Counted from the first letter of the stretch, positions 45,700 through 60,302 are shown. The stretch: DNA of 64,000 nt from Epiperipatus broadwayi (GCA_028023455.1 JAQFVV010012975.1:62001-126000); one strand, 5' to 3'. A program made the numbers and translations. Notes: generated from the letters alone by a model not told the origin.

Positions 45700-46330
45700 A
45701 TATTTTTTTAATTCATATAATAAAGATACAATAAAAGACAAATGACCTCCATGATGCATTTTGTGCTGAACCAGCCCTCATAAGTTAGTCCAGACTGCCA
45801 CCATATCTCATATATATCTTTATTAGTTGAAAAATATTTATCTATATTCAATATTTACCTTTTGAATTACAAGTGCCAATTTAATTCAACCCACATCTTT
45901 GACACTATACACTTTGTATAAAAACAGTAACTGTTATTACTAAACTAGAGATTCTCTCTATCACATACATAAATTTAAAACTAAATTAAATATTAATATA
46001 TCTGATATTTTTTTAAAATTAAACACACCCATACATGGAGTTATTCACATTTTTCTTTCCCATGTGTAATATCTTTATAATTATATTAAATAATGTCAAT
46101 AATACTACATATTTCTCTAAATTCATATAAATAAAGATACAATGAAAGACAAAGAATCCTCTAGATGCATTTCATGCTGAACCAGCACCCATCAGTTGGA
46201 TTGTCACCACTCTCTCAAATATATCTTTATTATAAGAAAAAAATATTTATCTATAGTAAATAATTACAGTTTGAATTACAAATCTCAATCCAACTCAACT
46301 GATATCTTTGACACCATCCACTTCAGATTG
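45700..46330 (-). repeat. Two tandem copies of the dispersed TGCTGAACCAGC repeat
   Basis: Copies near 45700-45915 and 46110-46330, about 410 bp apart. They share AAAGATACAAT(A/G)AAAGACAA, TGCTGAACCAGC and TTTGAATTACAA. They are in reverse orientation to the copies at 30.7 and 60.1 kb. Confidence 0.7.
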
Positions 46331-46720
46331 TTCATAGCTTAAGGGTTGATTGTTATTATCTACATTTCTAAACCTATTAAAGCTTTGAGTAATTGGTTTT
46401 ATTGTCTTAGTACACATGTGCACATATACAAAACAAGTGTATAAAATATTATCTTAATTATAAGTTTAAAGTTCACAATAATCTAAAAATGATCATTTCG
46501 CCATGATTGAATTAGGAGTTTGTTTAAGGTTTCCTATATATAAAGTTTCATAACATTGTTTCTTTATAATTTTTAATATATTTTATTGAACAACTATTTT
46601 TCTCACAATTCATTTTATGATAAGTATCCAAAATTAAATATATGAGCCTGATTTTATGTACATTTTCTTTTAATTGCCATATCATATTCTCAATCATTTT
46701 CAATGACAGTCTTTCCTAAT

Positions 46721-48035
<1,315 letters not shown>

Positions 48036-48039
48036 AAGA

Positions 48040-49530
48040 CTAAATTGTGCAGCTTGCTTTTAAGCTTGTACTAAAATGTTCACTAGATGGAGCTTACCAC
48101 TAGCTCCAAACAAGCTTTAATTATAAGTGCCAATAGAGAAAAAAATTCAAAATATCTACTAGAGAATCCTGATCTCCAGAACAATTGGTTTTGAGCTTAT
48201 GGCTCATCTTAGTGGAGTTTGGATTTCAGACACTAGATCTAAAACATCAACTAAGCCATCAGCACTTATTTAATACATTATTATCAGTTTGAAAACTAGA
48301 ATTCTTCAAACATGTAAATGTCTTCAATTCCAGCCTTACAAACCAGATAGCTATATGGGTCTGAATTCAGTTCAGTTTCATCATATATTAATAGCTAAAG
48401 CAATATAGCATCACAAAAACCTTCAAGGGTACACTTATAATATAACATCACAAAAACCATCAAGGGTACACTTATAATAGTTAATAAAACAAGGCACAAA
48501 TTGTGCAACTGGCTTTTAAGCTTGTGATAAAATGTTCACTAGATGGAGCTTACCACTAGCTCGAAACAAGTTTTAGATCTGGGTGTCTAAAATTTTAACT
48601 TTTCACTGATGTGAACCATAAACTTGAAAACAATTGGTCTGTAGATGAAAATTTTACAATAGAGATATTGAATTTGTTCTCTGTTGGCACTTATAATTAA
48701 ACTTGTTTGGAGCTAGTGGAAAGCTCCATCTAGTGAAAATTTTGGAACAAGCTTAAAAGCAAGGTGCACAATTTGTGTATTGTTTTATTAATTATTATAA
48801 GTGTACACTAGAAGGCTTTCATAATACTATATTGCTTTAGCTATTAATATATGGTGAAACTGAACTGAGTTCAGACCCATATAACTTTTTGGTTTGTAAG
48901 ACTGGATTTGAAGACATTTATGTGTCTGAAAAATTCAAGTTGTAACACTGATAGTGACATATTAAATAAGTGCTGACAGCTGAGTTATAGTTTTAGATCT
49001 AGTATCTGAAATCCTAACTCTCTTTACTGATGTGAGCCAGAAGCTCAAAAACAATTGGTCTGTAGATGAAAATTTTCTGATACATATTTTGAATTCTTTC
49101 TCAGTTGGCACTTATAATTAAAGCTTGTTTAGAGCTAGTAGTAAGCTCCATATAGTGAACATTTTATCACAAGCTTAAAAAAAGTTGCACAATTTGTGTC
49201 TTGTTTTATTAATTATTATAAGGGTACCTTGAAGGCTTTTGCAATATTATATTGCTTTATCTATTAATATATAGTGTAACTGAACTAAGTTCAGATCCAT
49301 ACAGCTATCTGGTTTGTAAGGCTGAGTTTGAAGACATTTACATGTGAATAATTCAAGTTTTCAAACTGCTAGTAACATATTAAACAAGTGCTGACAGCTG
49401 AGTTGGAGTTTTATATCTAATATTTGGTATCCTAACTCTTCACTGAGGTAAGCTGTCTTGGGTGGCATTGGTGCTACTGATAAGCTCCATCTAGTGAACA
49501 TTTTAGCACAAGCTTAAAAGCAAGTTGCAC
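48040..49530. repeat. Array of a ~420-bp repeat, one inverted and two or more direct units
   Basis: Direct units repeat at about 419 bp (TTGGCACTTATAATTAA at 48686 and 49105; GCTGACAGCTGAG at 48972 and 49390). The left part (48040-48480) is the same unit in reverse. A conserved core is CACTAGATGGAGCTTACCAC and its complement. A short duplication of TCAAGGGTACACTTATAATA lies near 48423-48480. There is no ORF. Confidence 0.8.
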
Positions 49531-49675
49531 AATTTGTGATATATATATATATATACTAGCATTACATATTTATATTTTAAAAATAAAAATATGTATATGC
49601 ACAATTTGTGATATATATATATATATACTAGCATTACATATTTATATTTTAAAAATAAATGATTAAATTATTAAT
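49527..49675 (+). repeat. ~73-bp direct duplication with (TA)n
   Basis: GCACAATTTGTGATATATAT followed by CTAGCATTACATATTTAT occurs at 49527 and again at about 49600. It joins the 420-bp array to the next repeat block. Confidence 0.85.
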
Positions 49676-52290
49676 AGAAACATAATACTATGATTTGCGG
49701 GAGTTTTCTTTTGTTTTAAAACACAGTTTTGTAAAACAAAAAAAGAGTGAATTATATTATTTTTTAAAAGAGAAAGGGGTGGAAAAGACTTAAATATTCT
49801 CTCCTTTTTTAAAGAAAACTATCTTTGTTTTAGAATGTAAAAATAAACATAAGTGGAAATTTAGAATAAAATTTGATTGTAAAAGAAAACTTAAAAAAAT
49901 CAGTTTAAAAGATTACTGATCCAATTAATTAAAAGAAAAAAAAATTGTAAGCTATCCCATAAAAGTGGTAGTAGATTAATCTGAGGAAAAGATTAGATAA
50001 AGCAAAATGTAAGGCTACTTAATTAAAAAAAGAGAATTAAGTTATTATCAAAATTAAATATAATGATAAAAACTTAAAACAATGGGAGACAAAAATTATA
50101 AAAAGTTGCTATGGTCTATTATTATTTAGTCAGGACTTCAATCTGTTAGATCATTCTACTCTTGAGTTTTTAAATCAGTTTGGTATTTGATCTGTAATTC
50201 AATCTGGTCTTTGATCTGTAGTTCAGTCTCATCTTCAACCCATAATTTAATTCATGTTTGTATTATTCAGTATGAAAAGAATGCAGAATGTAGACTCAGA
50301 GATTTTCATTTAGAAAACAAGCAACCAGAGATCCAGATATTTGGAAACTGTAAATGCAATAGTAAGTCTGTCTGTTACTGCTGCAGTCAACATGAATGCA
50401 AAAGCTGCAGATCTAACAACATGCCATGGTAGACTTCTTTATGAGTATTGGACAATTTCCTGCCTAGTTTTCAGCAAAAGCAAGTATACTTGCCAGGAGA
50501 CAACATTCAGAACAAATGTCAAAGTCCTAAATAAGACTATGATGCGCACTATCTCTCCCATTCTTGAACAAAAGAAATGAAGACAAGTCCTGCAACCATC
50601 AATAAAACCAAAATGCCAAATGGTCAGAAAATACACACAAATGAAAACTGAGGTAAATATGCATTAAATAAATGAGTAGACACTTGATTTTAAATGAAAT
50701 TAACTTTAATGAAGAAATATTATAACTACTGCCTAAATCATCATTTATATTATTTTAGATAAAATTTATTATGTTATATGTTAAGTATATATGGGTGTAA
50801 ATAAATAAAAAAAATGTTTCTTAATTGTTATTTTGTCTATGCTGTCTTTCTTGTTGCTGCAGTAAATTACTGTATAAATAGCTATGTATATTATAAAAAT
50901 GTGTTGGACACTGATTTAAAAGTATGAACTAGTCTGGGATGTGTCAAACACATTATTGAGTGCTTTTCATACAAAGCATGCTGAATATATAATATATGGT
51001 TGTATGGCACTGAGTTTGATTTTCAAAACGATTAAAATGTTTTGGAAAGCAGACATTTGATTCCAACTGTCAATATGGGTCATGGTCAGCAAAAGGGATC
51101 ATGTTATTTTTTGCATAGTTCGATATGGGTGTGGGGATCATTGCTGGTTATGCCATCAATGATATTCTCTCCTCTGATTAAAGGGATGGTCTATTCCCAC
51201 ATTATTAAAAATAATTACCAAGAATTTATGTATTAAACTTGACAATAAGCTTACTAAAATGTAAATATTAAATTAGTTGAAGTAATCTTATTAAACCTTA
51301 TTAAAGTTTAGATTCCAAAAGTTATTATAAAGGGTATTTAAATCTACTTATTAATATGAAAATTTGGGGAAACATGGTTTAAATGGCACCTATCATGGGG
51401 CCAAATTGCTATAAATAGACCCAGCATAATCAAAGTTAACAAAGTGAAATCATAATTAAAAAAATTGAGACTAAAAATTAAAATAAATGATAAATTGTGT
51501 AATAATAAAAATGAAAATAGTGAACAGTCTGAGAAGAGAAATGGACAAAAGTAATAAAATTATAATATCACATATAAAAGATAATTGATAATAGTTTAAA
51601 ATAATGAAAAATAGAATAAAAAGTATAAATTTTGAATAAAATGAAGAGAAAAGAGCAGGCACAGAGATAAATGAATTCAATATTGGGGTTGTTTATAGCC
51701 AGTGGGGAATTACAGAAGACTGAGTGAGTTTCTGAAATTAGCCAAACACTTCATTAGAATAAAAATATTTAGTTGGAGACCTTGTTCAATTTAAAAATAA
51801 AATAAAAAATAATGAAAATAAAAAAAGTGCCTGACAAATGTTAGAGGCGTTTAGACTTTATACTAACTGGATGATTTTTTTTTTACATAGAAAAAAAGTT
51901 TTGTACATGGATTATGGAAATGAAAATAAAATTAAATGAATAAAATAATGTGTTCTTTAAAGTTAATAAAGGAAGTGAAATAAAATAAAATATTTTTTTT
52001 AGAATCAATATATGTTAATGAAAACAATATTAAATAAATGAAATAAATAATGTTGAATAAATAAAATGAAATGTTATTCTAATAATTATTAATGGTGATA
52101 AAAAAGGAGATAAATGGGAGTAAAATGAGAATTTATTACTTAGAGTAAAATAAAATAATAAAGTTTATAGTAAATATATGATAATAAAATAAAAGTTTAT
52201 TTCTTTATAGAGAATCAAAATAAAGTGATAAAACAATAAATAAATCAAATAATGCTGTAATAAATAAAATGAAATTTAATGAAATAAATA
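49633..52290 (+). mobile_element. Diverged LTR-element-like unit, copy 1
   Basis: It matches copy 2 (53066-55840) along its length with a steady offset of 3.52-3.59 kb. Anchors: TAAAAATAAATGATTAAATT, CAATGGGAGACAAAAA and TTGTACATG(G/A)ATTA. The order inside resembles the 31-kb element: an LTR-like part with (G/T)AGGTAAA and ATGTTTTGG, then an AAATAAA-rich C-poor tract. Short ORFs inside, such as 50187-50432, have no motifs. Confidence 0.55.
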
Positions 52291-52299
52291 AAATGTTGC

Positions 52300-53065
52300 A
52301 AATTAATTTTTCATGTGAGTATAGATTATGTATAGTTTGATAGAGTCCTGGAAGGATGTAAATGTATATAAAGTTGATAAATGTTAAATGTAGACTGTCA
52401 GAATATGAACTTAAAAGCTGTAATGGATATAAAACAGGGGGTATAGATTCCCTTATTTCTAGGCTTAGTATCCAGTAGAAAGTTCTGATCCCATCAAACA
52501 TGTTGGTATAGAGTCCCTGTCCCATATCTAAAAATGTGCACACTGAAAAAATATCAGCATAGCCTCAAGTCCATTTTGTGGGAAGGAACATTACTGACAT
52601 GATATAATAATAAATCTCATTTTATTGTAAGCCAAATGGTCATTGGATGAACACTGCCAATTGCAGTGACTACATATTTTTTTAGGAAGAAACACAATGG
52701 AGTAAGTCAAGCAGCTGTTATAGAAATTCCAGCACTTAAAAAAGTTAAGTTCGATTATATGCTTATTGTGTAAGTCAAATATAAGCCAGATATGTTCTGC
52801 CATTCCCAACATTTACCATCTTCATACACATTAGCAAGGTATGCATTGTCCCTTATGGTCATCACATATGACATAATTGTTGCAAGTCAATGTGCATTAT
52901 GGGTTCTGTGATAAGAGGAGCATATGAAAAATCATCTTTTGTGGTTTGTCAATATGTATACAATTGGACTTATTTTAGATAAAAATAAATAATTAAACAA
53001 AAACAAAAAGTGAAATATCAAAGAGTAAACAAAGAAATGGAATGTCAGAATTAAAATAGGTCAAT
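52300..53065 (+). other. Spacer between the two 2.7-kb repeats
   Basis: Less AT-rich. The piece ATTGTCCCTTATGGTCATCA (52847-52866) resembles TTTGTCCTCATGGTCATTAT in the 31-kb element at a matching position before its 3' LTR. It probably is the rest of the internal region. Confidence 0.4.
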
Positions 53066-55840
53066 GTGATGTACTTTACCTCTTAAACTGTGCTCTGTGT
53101 GATGTAAGATTCATGAGAGATATATGTTATAAAAGCTAAATATATAGTAGCATTACATCTTTATAATTTAAAAATAAATGATTAAATTATTAATATAAAT
53201 GTAAATAGAAATAAAGTTATTTGTTTTAGAGTAGTTTTCTTTTGTTTTAAAATACACTTTTGTAAAATAAAATAAAAATTTCATTATATTTTTTTGAAAG
53301 AAAACAGAGTAGAGAATATTTTAATAGTCTTTTCTGTTTAAAGAAAATGTTTCTTTGTTTTATAAAGTAAAAATAAACAATAGTGTATAGTTAGAATACA
53401 AGTAATTTGTCAAAGAATACTTTCAAAAATGCAATTAGTTTAAAATATTACTGATTGAATTAATTAAAATAAAACATGCAATTTATAGCATAAAAGCAAT
53501 AATAGATTAATCTAAGTAAAAGATTAGATAAAGGAAAATGTAAACATAATTAATTAAAAAACAGACATAAGTTACAGTCAAAATTAAAAATAATGATAAG
53601 AAATTAAAACAATGGGAGACAAAAAGTATATAAACTCACTATGGACTATTGTTATTTAGTCAGGTCTACAATCTGTTAGATCATTCTGCTTTTGATTCTT
53701 TAAATTAGTCTGGTCTTTGATCTGTAATTTAGTCTTGTCTTCAATCTGTAAGTCAGTTGTTTCTGAAATCTGTTAGATGATTCTACTCTTAAGTTTATAA
53801 ATCAGTCTGATCTTCAATCTCTAATTCAGTCTGGTCTTCAATAATTAATTTAGTTCAGACAGAATGCAGAATGTAGACTCAGAGTTTTTATTGAAAACTT
53901 CAAACTTCCAAAACTCCAGATTTTTGGAAACTGTAAATGCAATACTAAGCCAATAAATTATTGCTGTGGCCAACATCAATGCTCAAGCTTCAGATCTATG
54001 ACATGCAGTGTAAGACTGTCTTAAAATTATGCATGAACTTCAGGCCATATTTCTCAGCAAAATCAACTATACTCACCTGGAGCCAACATCCAAAATAAAT
54101 CCATAAACCCAAAAGAATATGCTGCTGCATACTCTACCTCTCTTGCATTGTTGACCCATAGAAATGAAGACAAGCTGTGGAACCACCAATGGAAACAAAA
54201 TTAGTTGGAAAATACACATAAATGAAAACCTAGGTAAAGATATTTTATATAACTAAATAAACACTTGAGTTAAAATTAAATAATATTTTACAAACGACTA
54301 TTATAACTATAGTCTAATGACATCATTTATATTATATAAAATGTATTATATTGTATTATGTTAAGCATATATGTGCATGTATAATAAATAATAATGTTGC
54401 TTAATTGTTGTTTGGTTTATTCTCTCTCTCTTATACCACTGCATCACCAGTAAATTAGTATATAAATAATTATGTATATTATGAAAATGTGCTGGACCCT
54501 GATTTAAGAATATGAGCTAGCCCAAGATATGTCAGGTACTTGATTATGTGTCTATGATCCAAAGCAAGCTGAGTAAATAACATCTGGTTGGATGGAACCT
54601 GAGTTTGATCTTTAAAACAAATAAAATGTTTTGGATGGCATAGGTTTAATTCCTGCTATCAATGTGGGTCACAGTAAGAAAAAAGTTATCATGTTATGCT
54701 TTGTATAGCTCAATATGGCCATGGATATCATTGACAGCTATGCTATTGAGGACCCATCCATCCTCACAATATTAATGGTTATTATGAAGAATTTATGTTT
54801 TTAGCTTAATAATAAGCTTATTAAAATTTAGATACTTATTTAGTTGAAATAAATTTATTAAACATTATTAAAGTTTAGATGCCAAAAGTTATTATAAAAG
54901 GTATTTAAACCTAGTTATTAATATTGGAATTTTAGGGAACTTTGTTCAAATAAGATAAAACATGGGCTAAAGTCTATAAATTGACCAGCATGATCAAAGT
55001 TAAAAAATTAAAATCATAATTTGTTAAAAAAGTTTGAAACTAAAAATAAAAATAAACACTAAATTGTGTAATAAAAAAAAATGAATGAGCTGTGTGAGAA
55101 GAGAAATGGACCAAGGCAAGCAAGGTATAATATTATGTATATAAGATAATTAATAATAGTTTAAAATAATTTAAAAAAAGAATAAAAAGATATGAATTGT
55201 AAATAAAAAAATAGAAAAGAAAAAACAGGCAGAAAGATAAACAAATTTATTATTGGGGTTGTATATAGCCAGGAGGGAATTATAGAGGAATGGAGGAGTT
55301 TTTGTATTTAGTCAAGCACTTTGTATGATTTAACATATTTAGTTGAACACTTTATTTGAAATAAAACTAGAAAAAAAAAAAAAAAGAAAAAAAAAAAACA
55401 CTTAACAATGGTTAGAGCGGTTTAGGGTTTACATTAAATGGACAGATGTCTTCACATGGGGAAAAACAATGTTTTGTACATGAATTACGGGAATGAAAAT
55501 AAAATTAAACACATAAAATAATGTGTTTTTAAAAACAATAAAGGGAGACAAAAATAATAGATTTTTTTTTAAATTAATATATGTTAATGAAAACAAAGTT
55601 AAATAATTGAAATAAATGAAGTTAAATAAATAAAATGAAATTTTGTTTTGAGAATTAATAATGGTAATAAAAAAGTAGATAAATTAGAGTAAAAAGAGAA
55701 TTTGTTAGTTAAATTAAAGTAAAATAATACATTTTTAGAGTAAATATATGATAATAAAATAAAAGTTTATGTTTTTGTAGAGATACAAAATGCAGTGATA
55801 AAATAATAAAAAAATCAAATAATGATATAATAAATGATTT
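53066..55840 (+). mobile_element. Diverged LTR-element-like unit, copy 2
   Basis: A direct repeat of copy 1, starting near TGTGATGTACTTTA (compare TGTAATGTACCTA at the 31-kb element's 3' LTR). It continues beyond the LTR-like part into the internal-like AAATAAA-rich tract, so the locus reads LTR-internal-LTR-internal. Old by the amount of difference between copies. There is no intact ORF. Confidence 0.55.
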
Positions 55841-56220
55841 AATGAGGGATTCATCGTTCTGCAAAAGTGCTTAATAATAAACTTAAGCATTGATTCCATG
55901 TGTTGTATATCACATCTTTATTATATGTATTATCTCACTTGCATTCCACCAACAACTTTGATATGATCTACTCTAGACAAATGCATTAGTGATTATTACC
56001 AATCATTTATTAAATTAGATCTTATTTCTAACTTAGACATAAACTTTAAATCTCAGTTAAAGGTAAATGTGTCACTTTTTTATGAAACCCACACATATTG
56101 TATAATTAAACTTTATTTTTATTTTTCTTTGTGTAATATATTTTATAGATGTACTTTAATAACCTCCACTCCATCACATATTTTGGAACATATGCATAAA
56201 GATATCAAATTATCTCAAAA
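55841..56220. other. No gene seen
   Basis: AT-rich spacer between the repeat unit and the RPL6 retrocopy. Confidence 0.5.
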
Positions 56221-56248
56221 TTATTTTAAAAATATGTCATGTTTATTG

Positions 56249-56991
56249 TTTTTTTTTTTTTGTGTGTTTTTTTTTTTTTAATGCAATTTTTCTTTGATTA
56301 AAGACTTTTATTTGATATTTAAAATATCATTCTGTGTGGAAAATCATTCTTCTTTAAAGTAAAAAGTCTGTTCAAATAGAGAAACAATAATCTCCATTTT
56401 GGATGTTTCTTTAGAACAGCAATTATTGCTTTGTCGATTTCAACCTGATCTTGTTTTTGCTGTTCTGATGGCTTGTATTCATGATGTTTAGTCTCAAATA
56501 TTTTTGCTTCAACATTTTTGGAATTTGGGGGTTTCACACACTTGAAATAATCATCATTAATATGCTCTGGAATTTCAATTCCAGAAATGTCAATTTTTGT
56601 TTGGGTAGCTATGACATAAGCTTGGTTAACATGCCTAAAAGGACAATGATTAACTTTATAAGGACCAGTAACAAGGAGCAACCCACTTTTTAATTGCTTA
56701 AGAAAAATTGCTCTTTTTCCCCTCTGAACTCCAGCCAATATTATCAAAATAGTTCCTGGAGTTATTGATTTACAAAGAGCAGGTGTTTTTTCTCTTTTTT
56801 TTGGACCAATTTTACATTTTCTTCTAGGAAAATCTTCAGTAGAATAATAGCGAGACGACCTAACAAGCTTTACTATTCATTGTCCTCCATTCTTTTCTCC
56901 TCCAATGGATTTAATAATTGTTTCCTGGAGGATTACTTGGTTTTTTAAGCAAAACAGTTTTTGCCTTTTCTTCACCAGAAACTTCAGACAT
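56249..56991 (-). pseudogene. RPL6: Processed pseudogene of ribosomal protein L6 (eL6)
   Basis: Intronless and on the minus strand. It starts MSEVSGEEKAK at 56991, runs through GGEKNGG, RSSRYYSTEDFPRRK and KSITPGTILIILAGVQRGKR, then AIFLKQLKSGLLLVTGP, VIATQTKIDISGIEIPEH and DYFK, and ends FPHRMIF-stop at 56319. These are the landmarks of eL6, a large-subunit ribosomal protein. A frameshift near 56925 and a TGA at 56877-56879 break the N-terminal part; the last 142 codons are open. After the stop come AATAAA (56312-56307) and a broken A-run (T-runs at 56249-56279 on the plus strand), the mark of a reverse-transcribed mRNA. TTTATTG with T-runs occurs on both sides (56242 and 57025), a possible target duplication. 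Confidence 0.9.
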
Positions 56992-56999
56992 TTTGACAA

Positions 57000-57393
57000 T
57001 GAAGAAATTTTAAGAGAAAATATATTTATTGTTTTTATTGGAAATATATTCCAGAAAACAAAATACATTGAAGAGGTTCAATTAATATCATGTTGAAATA
57101 TTTTAGAAAGAAAAGTTTTTTTTTTTTTTTTTGCAGAAGAAATTAAAAGACATCATCGCAAAATGTTAAATAAAAAAAAAAAAAAAAAGAGAACAGTATT
57201 TGTGATTTATGTATTTGTTTGTACAGACATTTAAATATTTTTTCCTGTAGAATTTTTTCTTTTTTTTTCCTTTGTTTTTGAAATGGCCATTTTCGTTTAT
57301 GGGTGGTTGCCATATATATATAATTTGACTTTAACAATTCTAATTTGTAAAGACATTTTTAAAAAAACAAATCCATTTAATTTATTTTGTGTT

Positions 57394-57444
<51 letters not shown>

Positions 57445-59920
57445 TATCAAATTCAGAAGTTATCTTCAGATTAGACATTAAACGAACCAGACAAATAATT
57501 TTTTTATATATTAAAAATATAGATTCTTAATATTCTGGTTAAAGAATAACCACTTATATCAAATATTTTATATAAACTGTATAGACTGTAGGATATATTG
57601 GAAATATTTTAGGTAATAGACGAGTTTTCTTCGCATATTTATAAGTACAGCAGATCTGTTTTTTTTTTTAAATTTTGTATTGAATGGACCACACTGGCAA
57701 CATTCTAATTTTGTATTTCTGACTTCACAATGTTAATAAACTAAAATCCTAAAAAAATAATAATTTCAGAGGCAGATAGATGCTTGCATATAATTGATTG
57801 TTTTATATCCAAAATAAACCATTAAAGACTAATAAATTATTAATTTTATTTTGGCGTAAAAAATTGTATATATCAATTGATATAAAGCTATTTTATTAGT
57901 TCATTTGTTGTGTTTGCGTGAAGGAATTGTTTTAATAAAATAAACTATTATTTTTGCAGTCTTTAAAAAGTATTTTTTAAAACGATGATTAGAAACCTGA
58001 CAATGCTTTTGATAACAAAATAATTTAAAAGATAAGCATTAAGATAGCAAGAATATTGATTTTCATTTTTTTTTCTCGCAATAAGAAATATTTTACTGGT
58101 AATGTTGATTGTAAAACACGTGTTTACATTTTCATTTTAAACAATATTGATTGCAAATTCTAAAAATATTCTATTAAAACAATACTAATGCTTAATATTA
58201 AATAAAGTATCTGCTTTAAAAAAGAGTATTATGAAATATTTATAAGAATATTTATATAAATATTTGTATTGAGAAATATTACCATTTATTGCTTTTTTTT
58301 TTAGAAATATTTATTCAATCTTTTCAAAATATATAAATGTCCACTTTGCAACATTTTGTAGTTGACAATTACATAACGCTGTCACTCTGAGAATATAATG
58401 CAAAAATATTTTTTTATGTTAGCCAAAATATATTTAAAACTAGAAACTAAATTTTATTATAACTCCATTAATTCGATAAATCCTTATTTCTTTTGTGAGT
58501 TATGTATGATTTTATAATAATGGAGTTAAAAATTGGTTTCATTATTACAAGTCTAATTTTATAAGCATAAGATTAAAAATGTCATAAATTGACATATGTA
58601 ATTAAGTGCAATAAATTATTTTAACAATTTTCAGTTAATCCATAAATTATTTTAAATCATTTAAGAAATGAATGCTTATTTGTTTTCAAACATTATAATA
58701 CATCTGTTGGTGAAACTAAATTTTGTTTCAAATTTATCTGAAATAATGTTTCTGAATCAAATAGTAAATATTACTCAATTTTTACATAAAACACGGATTG
58801 ATATTTGCATAATACTTTGTTTAGGTAAAAAAAAAAAAACTGCTATAAAATAACTTGATGCCTTTTAAATTACAATGTAAATAAAAATCAAAATGCAAAA
58901 AAAAAAATCACATTTCATACTCATTGGCCAATGTGAAGAAAAACTGCCAAGTGAGAAACTGCAGAAAATTAAAAAAATCTTCATTGGTTAAAATGTATTT
59001 TTAACACGAGAATGAATAAATGTGATGTCCTAGTAAATCCATAAAATTCAGCTTTATCCTACTCCAATTTTGGTAAAAGTATTTTCTATCAATTCACAAT
59101 AATAATTATTACACTGATGTACTATTTTATTATAATTATGTTAGACTTAGTTAAGTTTTATTTTTAAAAAAAAGAAATATATACATATAAAACAAAATTG
59201 TAATCATGTATACTTTTATTTATTAAAAACTACTGTACAATTATTGCTTAAAAAATCATGAATGTTTAATAATATACATTAAAAATACATTTTTTTAATT
59301 CCAAAAAATCTTCTCAAAGTAATTGTTCATATAATCTCAAAACAAGAGAACAATAAATTTGAATCATCAAGCACATTGAGACTGAACTAAACAACTTTGA
59401 CTTTACTGACTATTGGATATTACTGATCTCTTCAGATTTAAGTAATGAGTCAGTATTCTTTACTTCACAGCTTTGCTATATTTTTTAAATAAAAACATCT
59501 AATGAAATATCCTGATATAAATCTATAGAAGTATGAAATTAAGTGAACATCAAATATTGCCTTGTCTGAAAAAAAATTTACTTAGTAACTTAATTAATAC
59601 ATTTCTGCATATATCTGTATTAAAAAGTGGGTATAATATGCCAGCTATTTTAGAAGGGTCATATTATTTAATATATTGTCTTGTATATATTTTTATATGT
59701 TATTGGCTGTTTAATCTAATTCTACATATATATTTGGTACTGTGGATGAAATACATATTTTCCACATTTTTAATATTGTTTCTGAGCAGTGTTCTGATTG
59801 TAGAAATAGCTCAATAAATAATTTACATATATATGCTTAATATTTCAAATACAAGTTTATTTTATATATCTGGAGTCTAGATGTAATATAGAAATTTAAA
59901 CAAAGACTTCCAAACTTCCT
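57000..59920. other. AT-rich stretch, no gene; one (TA)n
   Basis: Poly-T/poly-A runs near 57117-57190 and (TA)n at 57399-57442. ORFs of 60-94 codons here are Ile/Phe/Tyr/Lys-rich and look like chance. Confidence 0.5.
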
Positions 59921-59924
59921 TTAT

Positions 59925-60245
59925 CCATCCACTCTATTTCATATAACCAATACACATGACCATGCATGTACAAAAAACAAGAGATCTACAATATATGTAT
60001 TTGATGCTGAACCAGCACTCATCAGTTAGTTCAACATTAAGTACATATAGATTTGATATCTTAATATAAACTGAGCACTGATTATATATGTTATATATAT
60101 TTGTGGAGACGATGATCTGGACCAACTGATGATTGCTGGTTCAGTATGAAATACATATATTAAAGATCATTTCTCCTTTTCATATGTGTGCAGTCATATG
60201 TATCAGAATATGAGATGGAGTGGATGGATGAAAGAAGATTGAAAT
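59925..60245. repeat. Fold-back copy of the dispersed TGCTGAACCAGC repeat
   Basis: The left arm (59925-60040: CATCCACTC, then TGCTGAACCAGCACTCATCA) and the right arm (60105-60245: TGATGATTGCTGGTTCAG, then GAGTGGATGG) are inverted copies around a ~65-bp centre. The right arm ends GTGTTCAAAT before (TA)n, as at 30.87 kb. Confidence 0.75.
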
Positions 60246-60253
60246 TCTGTGTT

Positions 60254-60256
<3 letters not shown>

Positions 60257-60299
<43 letters not shown>
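60257..60299. repeat. (TA)n array upstream of the PLE fragment
   Basis: 43 bp of TA repeats. Confidence 0.97.

Positions 60300-60302
<3 letters not shown>

Noticed and set aside
48040-49530. CRISPR-like or phage-type repeat array
   Set aside because: Units are ~420 bp, few, partly inverted, and the context is eukaryotic.
50187-50580. Two overlapping Cys-rich ORFs
   Set aside because: They lie in a diverged LTR-like repeat; the matching region of copy 2 near 53.85-54.2 kb is not open.
59533-59817. 94-aa hydrophobic ORF resembling a membrane protein
   Set aside because: Ile/Leu/Phe/Tyr richness is expected from AT-rich DNA; no family resemblance.
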